From: a virus
IMG/VR virus record: IMGVR_UViG_3300036945_000919
Coordinates: 1-21,766 of that record
Length of the DNA: 21,766 bases
Strand: one strand, 5' to 3'
The notes beneath the pieces are model-generated. The model ran no database searches. It had not been told where the DNA came from and was given only the letters and a program-made list of their open reading frames with translations. Of the stretch, positions 1 through 7,923 are shown in pieces. The first letter of the stretch is position 1, and each line of letters starts with the position of its first letter. The position numbers and the translations under genes were made by a program.

Positions 1-67
1 TCGAACCAAGATTTCAGATTATGTCCTGCATTCAGACCTCTGCGTACTGCCGTTGTACTATAGCTCC
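1..67 (-). tRNA. Unresolved tRNA-like sequence, cut by window edge
   Basis: Read on the minus strand, this begins with a 7-nt acceptor-like GGAGCTA, a D-arm with a perfect GTAC/GTAC stem, and reaches a T-loop GGTTCGA exactly at the window edge. About 67 nt separate the 5' end from the T-loop, roughly ten more than in a standard tRNA. That implies a long variable arm or an insertion. I could not fold a convincing 5-bp anticodon stem with U33, so no anticodon is assigned. It may be a type II tRNA, a degenerate tRNA, or chance similarity next to two real tRNAs. Confidence 0.35.
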
Positions 68-113
68 AGGTTCAGCTTGTCTCAGATGCCTCCGAGATAG
101 TTCCTCTGCCTGT

Positions 114-188
<75 letters not shown>

Positions 189-189
189 G

Positions 190-265
190 TGGTAGTCCCA
201 ACGGGATTCGAACCCGTGCTACCGCCGTGAAAGGGCGGCGTCCTAGGCCACTAAACGATGGGACC
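190..265 (-). tRNA. tRNA-Glu (TTC)
   Basis: A complete cloverleaf reads on the minus strand. The acceptor GGTCCCA pairs with TGGGACT (first pair G-T), the anticodon arm is CCGCC-CTTTCAC-GGCGG with anticodon TTC, and the T-arm is ACGGG-TTCGAAT-CCCGT. CCA is encoded. It lies 8 nt downstream of the glycosyltransferase stop on the same strand, so the tRNA cluster may be transcribed from the upstream genes. Confidence 0.96.
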
Positions 266-273
266 AGAGTTGC

Positions 274-942
274 TTAACGAAGTTCGTAAGCAATTCCTTT
301 GTGATGCTTAACTTTAACGGTTGGATCAACGTATGTCAAAATTCCGTTTCGTCTTGCATTCACACAAAAAGAATAATCCTCTCCAATGTTTAAGTCAAAT
401 TCAAAATGATCCCAGCGAATTCTTTCCATCAAGAACCAAGGTCGATCGCACTTCTCGAATACTCCACTTTTCATTGCGACGAATCCAAAACCAATGCCAT
501 AACATTCCCGAGGCTGAGGGTCTAACATAATAAAGTCTTGTTCACGAACTATGGTTGGCTGGTCTGCGGCATCAAAGAACGCTACTGCAACTCGACCATC
601 CGGAGCTGTTTGGTATAACCCACCAACAATCTCTAGGTCGCTTTCATAAATAGTTGAAAAAGCTTCGACAGTCCACTCTATGTCAGAGTCAATCCAAAAG
701 ATTTTGCCGTATGTGTACTCTCCACCGCCAACTTCGCGAGTCTCCCAGTTTGGCTTGTAGGAGTCCAAGGCAGTCATCTCTCTAGTACTAGATATCAACG
801 AGCCTTGTTTATTCAAAAACTTATAGGTTAGGCCTTTGGATTCTAGCCACGTAATTGTCTCTACCAAACTTGAAACATACTCGGCATGCAACATCTTGCC
901 AGGGGTAGCTATCAATACGTCATAGTGAGGCTTATCTGTCAT
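274..942 (-). CDS. Glycosyltransferase, GT-A/GT2-like
   Basis: The 222-aa protein probably transfers a sugar from a nucleotide-sugar donor in the cytoplasm; the acceptor is unknown. Residues 5-13 (DVLIATPGK) resemble the opening strand of GT-A enzymes. An IDSDIEW segment near residue 85 carries a DxD-type metal/nucleotide-sugar motif. GEDYSFCVNARRNG in the C-terminal part matches the catalytic ED region of GT2-like proteins. The length suits a minimal single-domain phage glycosyltransferase. The ATG overlaps the upstream stop by one base (TAATG), and AAAGG lies about 6 nt upstream, so it is both coupled and SD-led. The fold is fairly clear, the substrate is not. Confidence 0.75.
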   Translation of the reverse strand: MTDKPHYDVLIATPGKMLHAEYVSSLVETITWLESKGLTYKFLNKQGSLISSTREMTALDSYKPNWETREVGGGEYTYGKIFWIDSDIEWTVEAFSTIYESDLEIVGGLYQTAPDGRVAVAFFDAADQPTIVREQDFIMLDPQPRECYGIGFGFVAMKSGVFEKCDRPWFLMERIRWDHFEFDLNIGEDYSFCVNARRNGILTYVDPTVKVKHHKGIAYELR

Positions 943-1454
943 TACACACCTTTTGTTCTAGTTTTCAGCCATGAAACTAATTCTTCCATAGGTTTCAGAT
1001 ATTCACGGCCAACTGTAAGCCAAGTTTCGAAGATGCCTCGTACTCGGTCATATTTACTTTCTGAACCCCAGTTAGCAGAGGTACTGACAGGCACTACTAA
1101 CATAGATGAAGTTTTCTGGCTAACTAAGACGACAGCAAGGGGCTTCTCTTTTTTCTTGTTCCAACCATCTAAGGTGTCAACAAAAGCAGAGTCATATGGG
1201 TAGCTTTCCATGGAGTCCCCGAAAGAAAGATTTCTAGATTTGACCTCTAGGTGACCAGACATATCAGTAAAAACAATGTCTTTCTCGTTCTCCGAGAATG
1301 AGGATATCTCTGATATGTGGGATCTAACTTTGCCTTCAGGGGTATAGCAAGGCACTCCAACAGAGTTCAAGTGAGAAGCCACAAAGTTTGCCCACTTATT
1401 TCCAGTCGCTAGCTCTCTAAAAAAGAGCTCGTCATTTTGAATCCAAGATGTCAT
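942..1454 (-). CDS. PD-(D/E)XK-like nuclease domain protein, putative
   Basis: This 170-aa protein may be a small endonuclease or a non-catalytic relative. The support is a D-x10-ExK arrangement: D59 in KDIVF, then E70-V-K72 in HLEVKSR. These are spaced as in PD-(D/E)XK cores, with alternating hydrophobic strands around them and a second strand LAVVLV further on. No DNA-binding domain is visible. The start ATG has only a weak upstream GGA. A short inverted repeat (CAGTCT/AGACTG, about 1466-1484) lies in the 41-nt gap before it. The target and role are unknown; I did not recognise a specific family. Confidence 0.45.
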   Translation of the reverse strand: MTSWIQNDELFFRELATGNKWANFVASHLNSVGVPCYTPEGKVRSHISEISSFSENEKDIVFTDMSGHLEVKSRNLSFGDSMESYPYDSAFVDTLDGWNKKKEKPLAVVLVSQKTSSMLVVPVSTSANWGSESKYDRVRGIFETWLTVGREYLKPMEELVSWLKTRTKGV

Positions 1455-1495
1455 TTTTATCCAGTCTGTAGTTAAGACTGATCTTAGATTATTTT

Positions 1496-2335
1496 CTAGC
1501 TTTCAGCAAGACCTAGGGTCTTTAGCTCATTGCTGTCTGGAGAAATCTCGTGTCTTCTCGTGAAAAATCCAGAGAACTCTCGCTCTCCTCTATGGAATCC
1601 GCCAGTTACCGCGTGGTACATTCTAAAGATGTCAGCAAGAATTACGTCGTTTTGCTTCCATTTTTGTACGATCCTAAGATCTGTATTGTTGTAGACGATG
1701 TTTTCAACTTCCGTCATTATCCTTAGGAACAACAAAGACTCGTCCACCGATGGCTCTCGTCCCTCGTATGTATGGAGATAAGTAGGGAATGGCCTGGATA
1801 CGTCGACATCTAGCCTAATTACTGGTTCTTTAGTGTAGAAGTGTCTCTCAACTGCAGGCGTAACAAATGGTCCGGTACCGTCAAACTGATCCCAGCAAAC
1901 TACTGACTTATCTAAAAACTCCTGCCAATCTTTTGACAGAGAGCTGTAGATGGATCTTCCATCCATAAAGTATGTCATGCCAGACCCATGAGTTGCAGAG
2001 AATGTGTGCATGTTCCATATGCCAGCCCAGATCGGGTTTACATACTCTACATGTTCCATGTGCCAAGGCAGGAAGACTTCGTCTGGTCGTCTATCCCAAG
2101 TGACTTCTTGCTCGTGACTACAGGTGTAGAAATCCACCTTAGTTTCATGGGAATTGTTCGGCCACCAACCTAGATCATTGCCCAATTCCCGTATGAGCCA
2201 GTCCTGATCAGCGTACTCAAACTTAAAGTCAGAGATGACTAAAATACCGTCAGATAGAAAAGAATCTAGAATCTCTTCTTTTATATTTAGTATGTCTTCT
2301 CTACTGGAGACACTGAAAGATTTAGGAACGAGCAT
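1496..2335 (-). CDS. TauD/TfdA-like Fe(II)/2-oxoglutarate dioxygenase
   Basis: This is a 279-aa putative non-heme iron oxygenase. It should couple 2-oxoglutarate decarboxylation to hydroxylation of an unknown substrate. The likely iron triad is H92-x-E94 (in PWHMEHVE) with distal H241 (in FRMYHAV), and an Arg follows at 249 or 252 (HRGEREF) for 2OG binding. ILADIFRMYH resembles the distal strand of TauD proteins. E in place of the more common D in HxD/E is accepted in the superfamily. The ATG follows the stop of the 31-aa microORF with no gap (TAAATG) and has no good SD of its own, so translation is probably coupled. Its partnership with the upstream carbamoyltransferase suggests successive steps on one molecule (inference). 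Confidence 0.75.
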   Translation of the reverse strand: MLVPKSFSVSSREDILNIKEEILDSFLSDGILVISDFKFEYADQDWLIRELGNDLGWWPNNSHETKVDFYTCSHEQEVTWDRRPDEVFLPWHMEHVEYVNPIWAGIWNMHTFSATHGSGMTYFMDGRSIYSSLSKDWQEFLDKSVVCWDQFDGTGPFVTPAVERHFYTKEPVIRLDVDVSRPFPTYLHTYEGREPSVDESLLFLRIMTEVENIVYNNTDLRIVQKWKQNDVILADIFRMYHAVTGGFHRGEREFSGFFTRRHEISPDSNELKTLGLAES

Positions 2336-2431
2336 TTAATAAATAAACTTGTCTTTTTCATTCTTCTTAGGCGGGAAAATAAACGACTTCACTTTCAAGT
2401 AAATTCGCTCTAAGTAGTACATAAAACTCAT
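2336..2431 (-). CDS. 31-aa microprotein between carbamoyltransferase and oxygenase
   Basis: This is a 31-codon ORF of unknown function. Three things support it as real. The ATG overlaps the carbamoyltransferase stop as ATGA. AAAAAAGGAG sits 7 nt upstream, one of the best ribosome-binding sites in the region. The TAA is followed directly by the next gene's ATG. The peptide starts MSFMYYLERIYLKVKSF, an aromatic and basic, possibly amphipathic helix. It continues with a Pro-Pro turn and a Lys-rich tail ending KFIY. No Cys and no clear transmembrane span are present. Small ORFs are known beside some bacterial NodU-type carbamoyltransferase genes, but homology cannot be judged by eye. Confidence 0.65.
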   Translation of the reverse strand: MSFMYYLERIYLKVKSFIFPPKKNEKDKFIY

Positions 2432-3864
2432 CTAATTACTCCTTTTTTGTAGAATCTCTCCCAGGCATCGACATCAGCTTCATCGTTAAGTATCGGCTGA
2501 CCCTTAATGTTTAAGCTGGTATTTAATAGTACAGGAACACCAGTGAGCTCATACCATCGCTTTAGAACTGCATAAAGCCCTGGGTGCTGCTTCTCGTTCA
2601 CAGTTTGCACTCTAGATGTGCCATCAGCGTGGACAACACTAGGAATTAGTTCTGGCTTAAGGCATTTAGGCGTGAACTGCATATACGGCGATGCATAGTT
2701 CATATCAAACCACTCGCTCGCATGCTCTTCCATAACTACAGGAGCAAAAGGTCTAAACAACTCTCGCTGCTTAATCTTGTTTACTTTTTCCTTAATATTA
2801 GGATCGCGAGGATCAGCAAGAATACTGCGGTTCCCCAATGCTCTTGGCCCATACTCGGCCCTTCCTGTCGCTACTGGAGCGATCTTATCTTCAATAAGGG
2901 CGTTTACAATCTTGTCTACAGGGTACTCACCCGAGATATTAGTTCCAAGATATGGTCCAGCCCAGTCAAGCTTTCTCTCGTAAAAAGCTGCTGCTGCACC
3001 TAGAGATGATCCAGCGTCTCCAGGATTTGGCATAATCCACACATCATCAAACAAATCCCAGAGTTCAGTGTTAGCTTTACTGTTTAACGCGCATCCGCCC
3101 ATGAAAACTAGATTGCTCTTACCGGTCTTCTTTTTCGCGTATCGCATGAAGTCCATAAGGCGAAGTTCATAGACCTTCTGCACTGCTGCAGCAATATCAA
3201 AGCGATCCTGCTCTGTTATCTCCTGGCCCCAGTTATCTATGCCTTTATGGAAGTTATAGGTTTGATAGTTAAAGATAGGAAAGTAGTGAAGAACTTTGTA
3301 GTAGTACTTAGTCCAGTCGCCATAGGCGGCCATCCCCATCATGATGTACTCTTCTTCATTTGGTTTAAGTCCAATCAAATGAGTGAAGCCAGAGTAGAAC
3401 AGTCCATAGCTGAACGGGTACTTCCAGCGCTTAACTTGCTTAAGGTCGTCGCCTTCACCAACCCAGATAGAGCTAGTGGTAAATTCACCTATAGCATCTA
3501 AGACAACAACTACAGCATCATCAAACGGCGATGTGTAGTAGCCAGCTGAAGCATGTGAGTGGTGGTGATAAGCAACATACGTAGGGATGCCTTTAAGTTC
3601 AGGCATGCTTTTGTAGAATGGTTTGCCGCCACCCAAACCACCGCGTGAAAGAATTCGCCACTTCTTTAGCCAGCGGTCTTCGTAGTAAGCGATTTTGTCT
3701 GGTCTACCGTAGGACAGCGCCTCAAGAATTAGTTCGCGATTGGTGTACCAGTCGTTCTTCTTTTTAGAGTAACGCTCAGCATGAGCAGCAAAGAGGACTT
3801 TACCGTCTTCTATGACGCAAACAGCAGCATCATGCGTAGTCTCATTTATACCAAGAATTCTCAT
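2428..3864 (-). CDS. O-carbamoyltransferase, NodU/CmcH/TobZ family
   Basis: The 478-aa enzyme should move a carbamoyl group from carbamoyl phosphate, via carbamoyl-adenylate, to a hydroxyl group. The N-terminal Kae1-like domain begins MRILGINETTHDAA with H11, followed by the HHHSHA cluster at 100-105 and GGCALN at 256-261. The C-terminal domain carries EYGPRALGNRSILADPR at 337-353, RPFAP at 371-375 and LLNTSLNIKGQPI at 446-458. All core motifs are intact. It is shorter than bacterial NodU (about 560 aa). The acceptor is unknown: a sugar, an antibiotic-like molecule or a nucleobase are all possible. TAGACT lies exactly 6 nt before the ATG and there is no close SD, so the message may be leaderless. 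Confidence 0.93.
   Translation of the reverse strand: MRILGINETTHDAAVCVIEDGKVLFAAHAERYSKKKNDWYTNRELILEALSYGRPDKIAYYEDRWLKKWRILSRGGLGGGKPFYKSMPELKGIPTYVAYHHHSHASAGYYTSPFDDAVVVVLDAIGEFTTSSIWVGEGDDLKQVKRWKYPFSYGLFYSGFTHLIGLKPNEEEYIMMGMAAYGDWTKYYYKVLHYFPIFNYQTYNFHKGIDNWGQEITEQDRFDIAAAVQKVYELRLMDFMRYAKKKTGKSNLVFMGGCALNSKANTELWDLFDDVWIMPNPGDAGSSLGAAAAFYERKLDWAGPYLGTNISGEYPVDKIVNALIEDKIAPVATGRAEYGPRALGNRSILADPRDPNIKEKVNKIKQRELFRPFAPVVMEEHASEWFDMNYASPYMQFTPKCLKPELIPSVVHADGTSRVQTVNEKQHPGLYAVLKRWYELTGVPVLLNTSLNIKGQPILNDEADVDAWERFYKKGVIR
2895..2907 (+). repeat. Dispersed motif, exact copy (carbamoyltransferase)
   Basis: TAAGGGCGTTTAC. On the coding strand it spells V-N-A-L. Confidence 0.7.
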
Positions 3865-3870
3865 GGTACA

Positions 3871-3876
3871 AGTCTA
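3871..3876 (-). promoter_or_regulatory. Candidate -10 (TAGACT), 6 nt before the carbamoyltransferase ATG
   Basis: TAGACT on the minus strand is followed by TGTACC and then ATG. It overlaps the TAG stop of the protease gene. A start site 7 nt downstream would be the A of the ATG. I see no matching -35 element, so the call rests on the recurrent spacing. Confidence 0.4.
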
Positions 3877-5457
3877 CATTCCTTGATACCCGACGATCCC
3901 GATGACTTTTTTAGAGCCGTCAGATAGAGTGACACTGACTTTAAGTAAGTATTGAACAGTAAGGCCAGCAACAAACTTAATACTTGTACCAGTAGTTGAT
4001 CGGAGCAACAACCAACTTTCACCGTTAGTATTCGAGATCTCTACATCGTATTTAGTTGCGCCAGTAACAGGAGTCCAAGTAATGTCACCGACACTAGACC
4101 CAGCTCCACCTCGTTGTGTAGCCACTACAGAACTATTAGTTGGAGGAGCTACTAGAACCGGGGGCGTTATCAGATTGGCAGCTGATGCACCAGAGTTACG
4201 GATACCGTCAGTAGCTGGTCCAAATCCTTTAGGGGTCTTAGCCAAAACTCTGTATATAGAAGAGTCAGTGGTGCTTCCTCTAGGTAGGGCATACATCAGG
4301 TTGCCAGTTTCAGCTATAGTCACCCACTTGTCAGATACATACTGCTGAACTACGTAAGTAACCCTTGCATAACTTGACGAGTAGGTAGGCCTAGTCCACG
4401 TTAGTTTGTTGTACTTGATCGTAAATTTACCTGGAGACGAAATGCTTTTATCAATAGCCATGGTGACAACAGGTGATTCAGGAAGCGGAGATACCGGAAT
4501 TACGATTGGCGTATCGGCAACAACCTTTGCCACGTTAAGAAGGTCACTCGCTCTAGACCTAGAGTCAGAAACTACAGACTTCTGGGAGAAAGAATTTATG
4601 GCATTTAGTGCACCAGAATAGTTAGATACATACCCGGCCGACACGTAGGTGGCCATTGCTCCAGAAACAAAAGCAGCTGCCTGGGAGGTGCCGCTTTTCT
4701 GTGACAACCGTCCGCCCATCGCACTGGAAGTTATCTTAGAGCCGGGTGCAAAGATATCAATACAATCTCCCCAGTTGGAGAATGGTGACCTAGCATCTTG
4801 TTCGTTTACAGATCCAACGCTAATAACCCCAGGGGTACTTGCAGGGGAGAATGTACAAGCATCCGACGTGGCGTTTCCAGCAGCTGCAATCACTATCATT
4901 CCAGCTTCTATCAGCCGAGAAGTAGCGGCGTTTACTGCATCGTCTTTTGGCCCACCAAGACTCATGTTGATAATGGCAGGCTTACCAGCCGGGTGGTTGC
5001 GCAAAATCCAACTAATTCCAGCGGTCAGTGTCGAGGTAGTTCCCTGACCAGAGCAGTTCAACACCCTAACCGGAACTATAGTTGCAGCCTTTGCCACACC
5101 GTAAATGGAGCCACCGACAATCCCGGCAATGTGAGTGCCATGTCCGTTACAGTCTGCTTGATCTAAGTTTTGATTGAAAGCATCAAAGCCGTCTAGTACT
5201 CGTCCGGAGAAATCAGAATGAGTAGCGTCTACTCCCGTGTCTACAATGTAGATGCGTACGCCAACGCCATCACTTAAGTATTCATAGGAACCATTGGCGG
5301 TTCCATCTATCCTGTCTAGACCCCAGGTTGGCCCAGCTTGGACCTCCATAGTGGTATATATGTTCTCGCTGTAGGCAGTAGTCACTGGACCGCCACTTAT
5401 GGCAGTTCCGACTAATAGAGCTGAAGCACCTACAATGCTGCATATTTTTCTAATCAT
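3874..5457 (-). CDS. Secreted subtilisin-like serine protease (S8) with FN3-like C-terminus
   Basis: The 527-aa protein is a predicted exported endopeptidase. Residues 1-29 form a Sec signal peptide: a basic MIRK, a hydrophobic core and small residues before Tyr29. The S8 domain (about 43-275) has D73 in IVDTG, H106 in GHGTH, oxyanion N195 in AAAGN and S258 in SGTSQA, all intact. Fewer than 25 residues lie between the signal and WGLDRIDG, so the usual ~80-100 aa I9 propeptide is missing. Residues about 325-420 and 430-525 look like two fibronectin-III-like beta domains. Secreted S8 proteases are uncommon phage cargo. A role in cleaving host surface proteins or processing virion proteins is inference. 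Confidence 0.9.
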   Translation of the reverse strand: MIRKICSIVGASALLVGTAISGGPVTTAYSENIYTTMEVQAGPTWGLDRIDGTANGSYEYLSDGVGVRIYIVDTGVDATHSDFSGRVLDGFDAFNQNLDQADCNGHGTHIAGIVGGSIYGVAKAATIVPVRVLNCSGQGTTSTLTAGISWILRNHPAGKPAIINMSLGGPKDDAVNAATSRLIEAGMIVIAAAGNATSDACTFSPASTPGVISVGSVNEQDARSPFSNWGDCIDIFAPGSKITSSAMGGRLSQKSGTSQAAAFVSGAMATYVSAGYVSNYSGALNAINSFSQKSVVSDSRSRASDLLNVAKVVADTPIVIPVSPLPESPVVTMAIDKSISSPGKFTIKYNKLTWTRPTYSSSYARVTYVVQQYVSDKWVTIAETGNLMYALPRGSTTDSSIYRVLAKTPKGFGPATDGIRNSGASAANLITPPVLVAPPTNSSVVATQRGGAGSSVGDITWTPVTGATKYDVEISNTNGESWLLLRSTTGTSIKFVAGLTVQYLLKVSVTLSDGSKKVIGIVGYQGM

Positions 5458-5463
5458 GTCTAG

Positions 5464-5469
5464 AAACTA
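5464..5469 (-). promoter_or_regulatory. Weak candidate -10 (TAGTTT), 6 nt before the protease ATG
   Basis: The minus strand reads TG-C-TAGTTT, then six bases, then ATG. The gene has no visible SD. The hexamer is a poor consensus match, supported mainly by having the same position relative to ATG as at other genes here. Confidence 0.25.
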
Positions 5470-5495
5470 GCACATAATTAGTAATTGCGCAAGAA

Positions 5496-6449
5496 CTAGA
5501 TACAACCTAATTCTTCGAGCTTTTGGTGGAATCTCTCGGCAACATGTATGTTGGCGTGGTACCCCATATGGGACGTTCCGTAGATGTTACCATCTGCAGC
5601 ATAGTCGAAGAGATCTCCGGCTCCGTGCCTATGCTCTTCATGGCAGCCCTGTTCAAGGTCTACATGTGTAGCCTCACACATCGAGACATATGAGCCACTA
5701 TCAATAGGAATACTCCTGTAGAAATCATCAAAGATTATGTTCTCAAATAGGTAGCAGCTATCACCATGCCAAGAGCCCCAGACGAGTTCTATATCTACAT
5801 CTTTACAGTAGTCAACTAGTCTCTGAACAGCGTAAATTGCATCCGCAATAGGGAATTCATACGGCAGAATTTCTTTTAAATTATGAGGAGTTTTAGAGTA
5901 CTTAGGGACAACTCGGTCTAACTCTAGGGATGTTCTCATTATCCCGGCAGAAGCGTCAGTTATGTCTGGGCGGGTACCTTCTACCCAAGGTACTGCGACA
6001 TCTGTGTTGTACGGTATAGCAAGCCTATACGGGTCAGGCAGCATTACTGCTATGACCTTAGGCTTACCATACCGCCTAATGTAATTGAAGATATTTAATA
6101 CTATTGTCCCGATAGACCAGCCAGAAAATGAAAGATTTACATTTCTTTCAGTGCCAAGCTTGCTCGCCAGTAGGTTCCCCCACATATGCTCTTCAAGAAT
6201 CCCCTCGCCAAAAGTCTGAGAACACCCAGCAACTAATAAATCTGGGTTATCTAAAAATTCTCTAGAGCGGTACCCCATGGAATTCACCATATAGCTTTTA
6301 ACTAGTGGGTGGTCAAATGCCAAATTATCTTTACGGACGCCGGCACTATTGTCTTCTAAATCAAATCTGTTCCAAAAGTTACCCTTTAAATACTTACCCT
6401 TAAATAGATGCCATATATTAGGAAATTCTCGGGAGTATATTTCTTCCAT
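5496..6449 (-). CDS. SGNH/GDSL-like hydrolase family protein, paralogue 1
   Basis: This 317-aa protein is one of three paralogues in the window. Block I is VAGCSQTFGEG with candidate nucleophile S77, preceded by the shared NSMGYRSREF segment. The C-terminal block is SHMGYHANIHVAE (about 293-305), whose last His (about 302) could be the catalytic His. These features match SGNH hydrolases, which act on esters of lipids or carbohydrates. A canonical DxxH block V is not obvious, so catalysis is not certain. It shares YSKTPHN and a Cys-His-rich stretch before the C-terminal His block with its paralogues. No SD is visible before the ATG, 16 nt after paralogue 2. No signal peptide is seen, so it should act in the cytoplasm or the virion. 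Confidence 0.6.
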   Translation of the reverse strand: MEEIYSREFPNIWHLFKGKYLKGNFWNRFDLEDNSAGVRKDNLAFDHPLVKSYMVNSMGYRSREFLDNPDLLVAGCSQTFGEGILEEHMWGNLLASKLGTERNVNLSFSGWSIGTIVLNIFNYIRRYGKPKVIAVMLPDPYRLAIPYNTDVAVPWVEGTRPDITDASAGIMRTSLELDRVVPKYSKTPHNLKEILPYEFPIADAIYAVQRLVDYCKDVDIELVWGSWHGDSCYLFENIIFDDFYRSIPIDSGSYVSMCEATHVDLEQGCHEEHRHGAGDLFDYAADGNIYGTSHMGYHANIHVAERFHQKLEELGCI

Positions 6450-6465
6450 TTGTTCTGGAGTGAAG

Positions 6466-7383
6466 TTAATTTTTGCTCACCTGTTTCATAAAAGCCTCAG
6501 CAATGTGAATATTATTATGATACCCCAAGTGCTGGGAGTCCGCGGCTTTATCAAATAAGTCACCAGAGTTTGGCTTTTCTTCGAGGTGGCACGATCGCTT
6601 ATCAGTATCTACCTCAGTAAAAGTATCAACATAAGATGACAAATCGAAATGCAGGCCAATAGCAGGTAGAAACTCTAAAAACGTACGATGCGTGTCTGTA
6701 TCCCAAGTTCCCCAAGTCAGATCAATTCCGCTTGCGGTGCAGTATTGGATTAAGTGTTGTATGGCTGTTATGGATAGATATATAGGCAGCTCTATAGGGG
6801 TGATGTCATATTGATTGTGCGGCCGTTTAGAGTAATTAGGTACAGAATATCGATTACGTAGGTGCACGGTCTCCACTCCAGAGTGCGGGTGCATATCTGA
6901 TTTTTTAGTTCCAGGAACCCATGGAGTGGTTATCTCGGAATTATATGGAGACACGTATCTAAGCATGTCTGGGAACAGTACATATATCTTTTTAGGATGC
7001 CCATATAGAAGAAAGTAGTTCATCAAACCATTAACTGTGCCCTGAATAGATTGCCCCGGCTGAGACAAGTTTACGTACTTGGAAACACCCAATCTTTTCG
7101 ACATTATGTTCGACCACATGTACTCTTCAGGCACTCCAATTCCATAGGTCTGAGAGCAGCCAGAGTAGATAATTTTCGGGTTTTGTGTAAATTCAGGCGA
7201 CCTATACCCGTTGGAATTTAGGTGGTACTTGCTTATCCTAGGGTGCGAAAAGTCCAGGGGACTATTCTTCATGTAAGACTTATCTTCAAAAGATAGCCAC
7301 CTATCGAATGTGCCCTTTGAGTACTTACCTAAAAATACACTTTCAACGGTGTACTCATCGATAGGGAAATCTCTTTCCCCCAC
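6466..7383 (-). CDS. SGNH/GDSL-like hydrolase family protein, paralogue 2
   Basis: This is a 305-aa tandem relative of the gene downstream of it. It shows YSGCSQTYGIG with S77, the leading NSNGYRSPEF segment, VPNYSKRPHN in the middle and HLGYHNNIHIAEAF at the end. The two tandem copies have their candidate nucleophile at the same residue number and are clearly diverged duplicates rather than a recent copy. The start is GTG, sharing its first G with the dUTPase stop (TAGTG), so translation is probably coupled to dut. Confidence 0.6.
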   Translation of the reverse strand: MGERDFPIDEYTVESVFLGKYSKGTFDRWLSFEDKSYMKNSPLDFSHPRISKYHLNSNGYRSPEFTQNPKIIYSGCSQTYGIGVPEEYMWSNIMSKRLGVSKYVNLSQPGQSIQGTVNGLMNYFLLYGHPKKIYVLFPDMLRYVSPYNSEITTPWVPGTKKSDMHPHSGVETVHLRNRYSVPNYSKRPHNQYDITPIELPIYLSITAIQHLIQYCTASGIDLTWGTWDTDTHRTFLEFLPAIGLHFDLSSYVDTFTEVDTDKRSCHLEEKPNSGDLFDKAADSQHLGYHNNIHIAEAFMKQVSKN

Positions 7384-7811
7384 TATGACTTAATCCCGGT
7401 GGAACCAAATCCACCTTCGCCTCTGTCACTTTCAGTAAGGGCGTCTACAACTTTAAACTCTGCAGTCTCAACCTTTTGGATGACCAGCTGTGCAATTCGA
7501 TCTCCGGCTTTCACCTCAAAGTCAAGCGACCCAGTGTTTAGCAAGATAACGCCGACCTCTCCGCGATACCCAGCATCGATTGTCCCAGGAGCATTAAGCA
7601 CCGTAATGCCATGCTTGAGCGCCAATCCACTACGAGGGTGGACAAGTCCGACATAGCCCTCAGGGATTGCAATCTTGATTCCAGTCTTAACTAGAACTCG
7701 CTGATGTGCAGCAATGCGAACATCTTCTGCTGAAACTAAATCAGCACCAGCATCTCCTGCAGTTGCGTACTTAGGGACGTTTTCCCCTACAACCTCAATT
7801 AATACGGACAT
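7383..7811 (-). CDS. dut: dUTP diphosphatase
   Basis: The 142-aa trimeric dUTPase hydrolyses dUTP to dUMP and pyrophosphate. It keeps uracil out of phage DNA and feeds dTMP synthesis. All five family motifs are present in order: [27 protein letters not shown] (with the catalytic Asp), GDRIAQLV and the C-terminal [10 protein letters not shown] that closes over the active site. The length is typical. AGGAGG lies 6-7 nt before the ATG. The gene overlaps the upstream zinc-ribbon ORF by 17 nt. A 13-bp dispersed motif lies within its 3' part. Confidence 0.97.
   Translation of the reverse strand: MSVLIEVVGENVPKYATAGDAGADLVSAEDVRIAAHQRVLVKTGIKIAIPEGYVGLVHPRSGLALKHGITVLNAPGTIDAGYRGEVGVILLNTGSLDFEVKAGDRIAQLVIQKVETAEFKVVDALTESDRGEGGFGSTGIKS
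7436..7448 (+). repeat. Dispersed motif, exact copy (dut)
   Basis: TAAGGGCGTCTAC. On the coding strand it spells V-D-A-L. Confidence 0.7.
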
Positions 7812-7923
7812 ACTTTGCCTCCTCGATCAGTTTCCCTCGACATATTGGACATAGTCCATGCATAAGGGCGTTTATTTTGTACCATACGCCACATTTGTGG
7901 CAGCAGTCTTTGTCGTCATTCAT
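7795..7923 (-). CDS. 42-aa zinc-ribbon protein
   Basis: This is a short ORF between a conserved small protein and dut. It encodes [10 protein letters not shown] near residues 7-16 and [10 protein letters not shown] near 24-33, i.e. two CxxC knuckles spaced as in a minimal zinc ribbon. Start and stop overlap both neighbours: the ATG lies inside the last codons of the upstream gene and the TGA lies 17 nt inside dut. That is typical of a translated phage operon. The SD is weak. The function is unknown; binding of nucleic acid or protein is inference from the fold. Confidence 0.7.
   Translation of the reverse strand: MNDDKDCCHKCGVWYKINALMHGLCPICRGKLIEEAKYVRIN
7863..7875 (+). repeat. Dispersed motif, exact copy (zinc-ribbon ORF)
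   Basis: TAAGGGCGTTTAT. On the coding strand it spells I-N-A-L. Confidence 0.7.

Noticed and set aside
1463-1486. Hairpin CAGTCT/AGACTG as a terminator
   Set aside because: Short stem and no T-run after it on the minus strand; it lies too close to the next ATG.
2722-3003. Plus-strand ORFs opposite the carbamoyltransferase
   Set aside because: They are shadows of a gene with all family motifs; no SD or recognisable domain.
4649-5166. Two plus-strand ORFs opposite the protease gene
   Set aside because: They mirror the subtilisin coding sequence in other frames; the protease motifs are intact on the minus strand.
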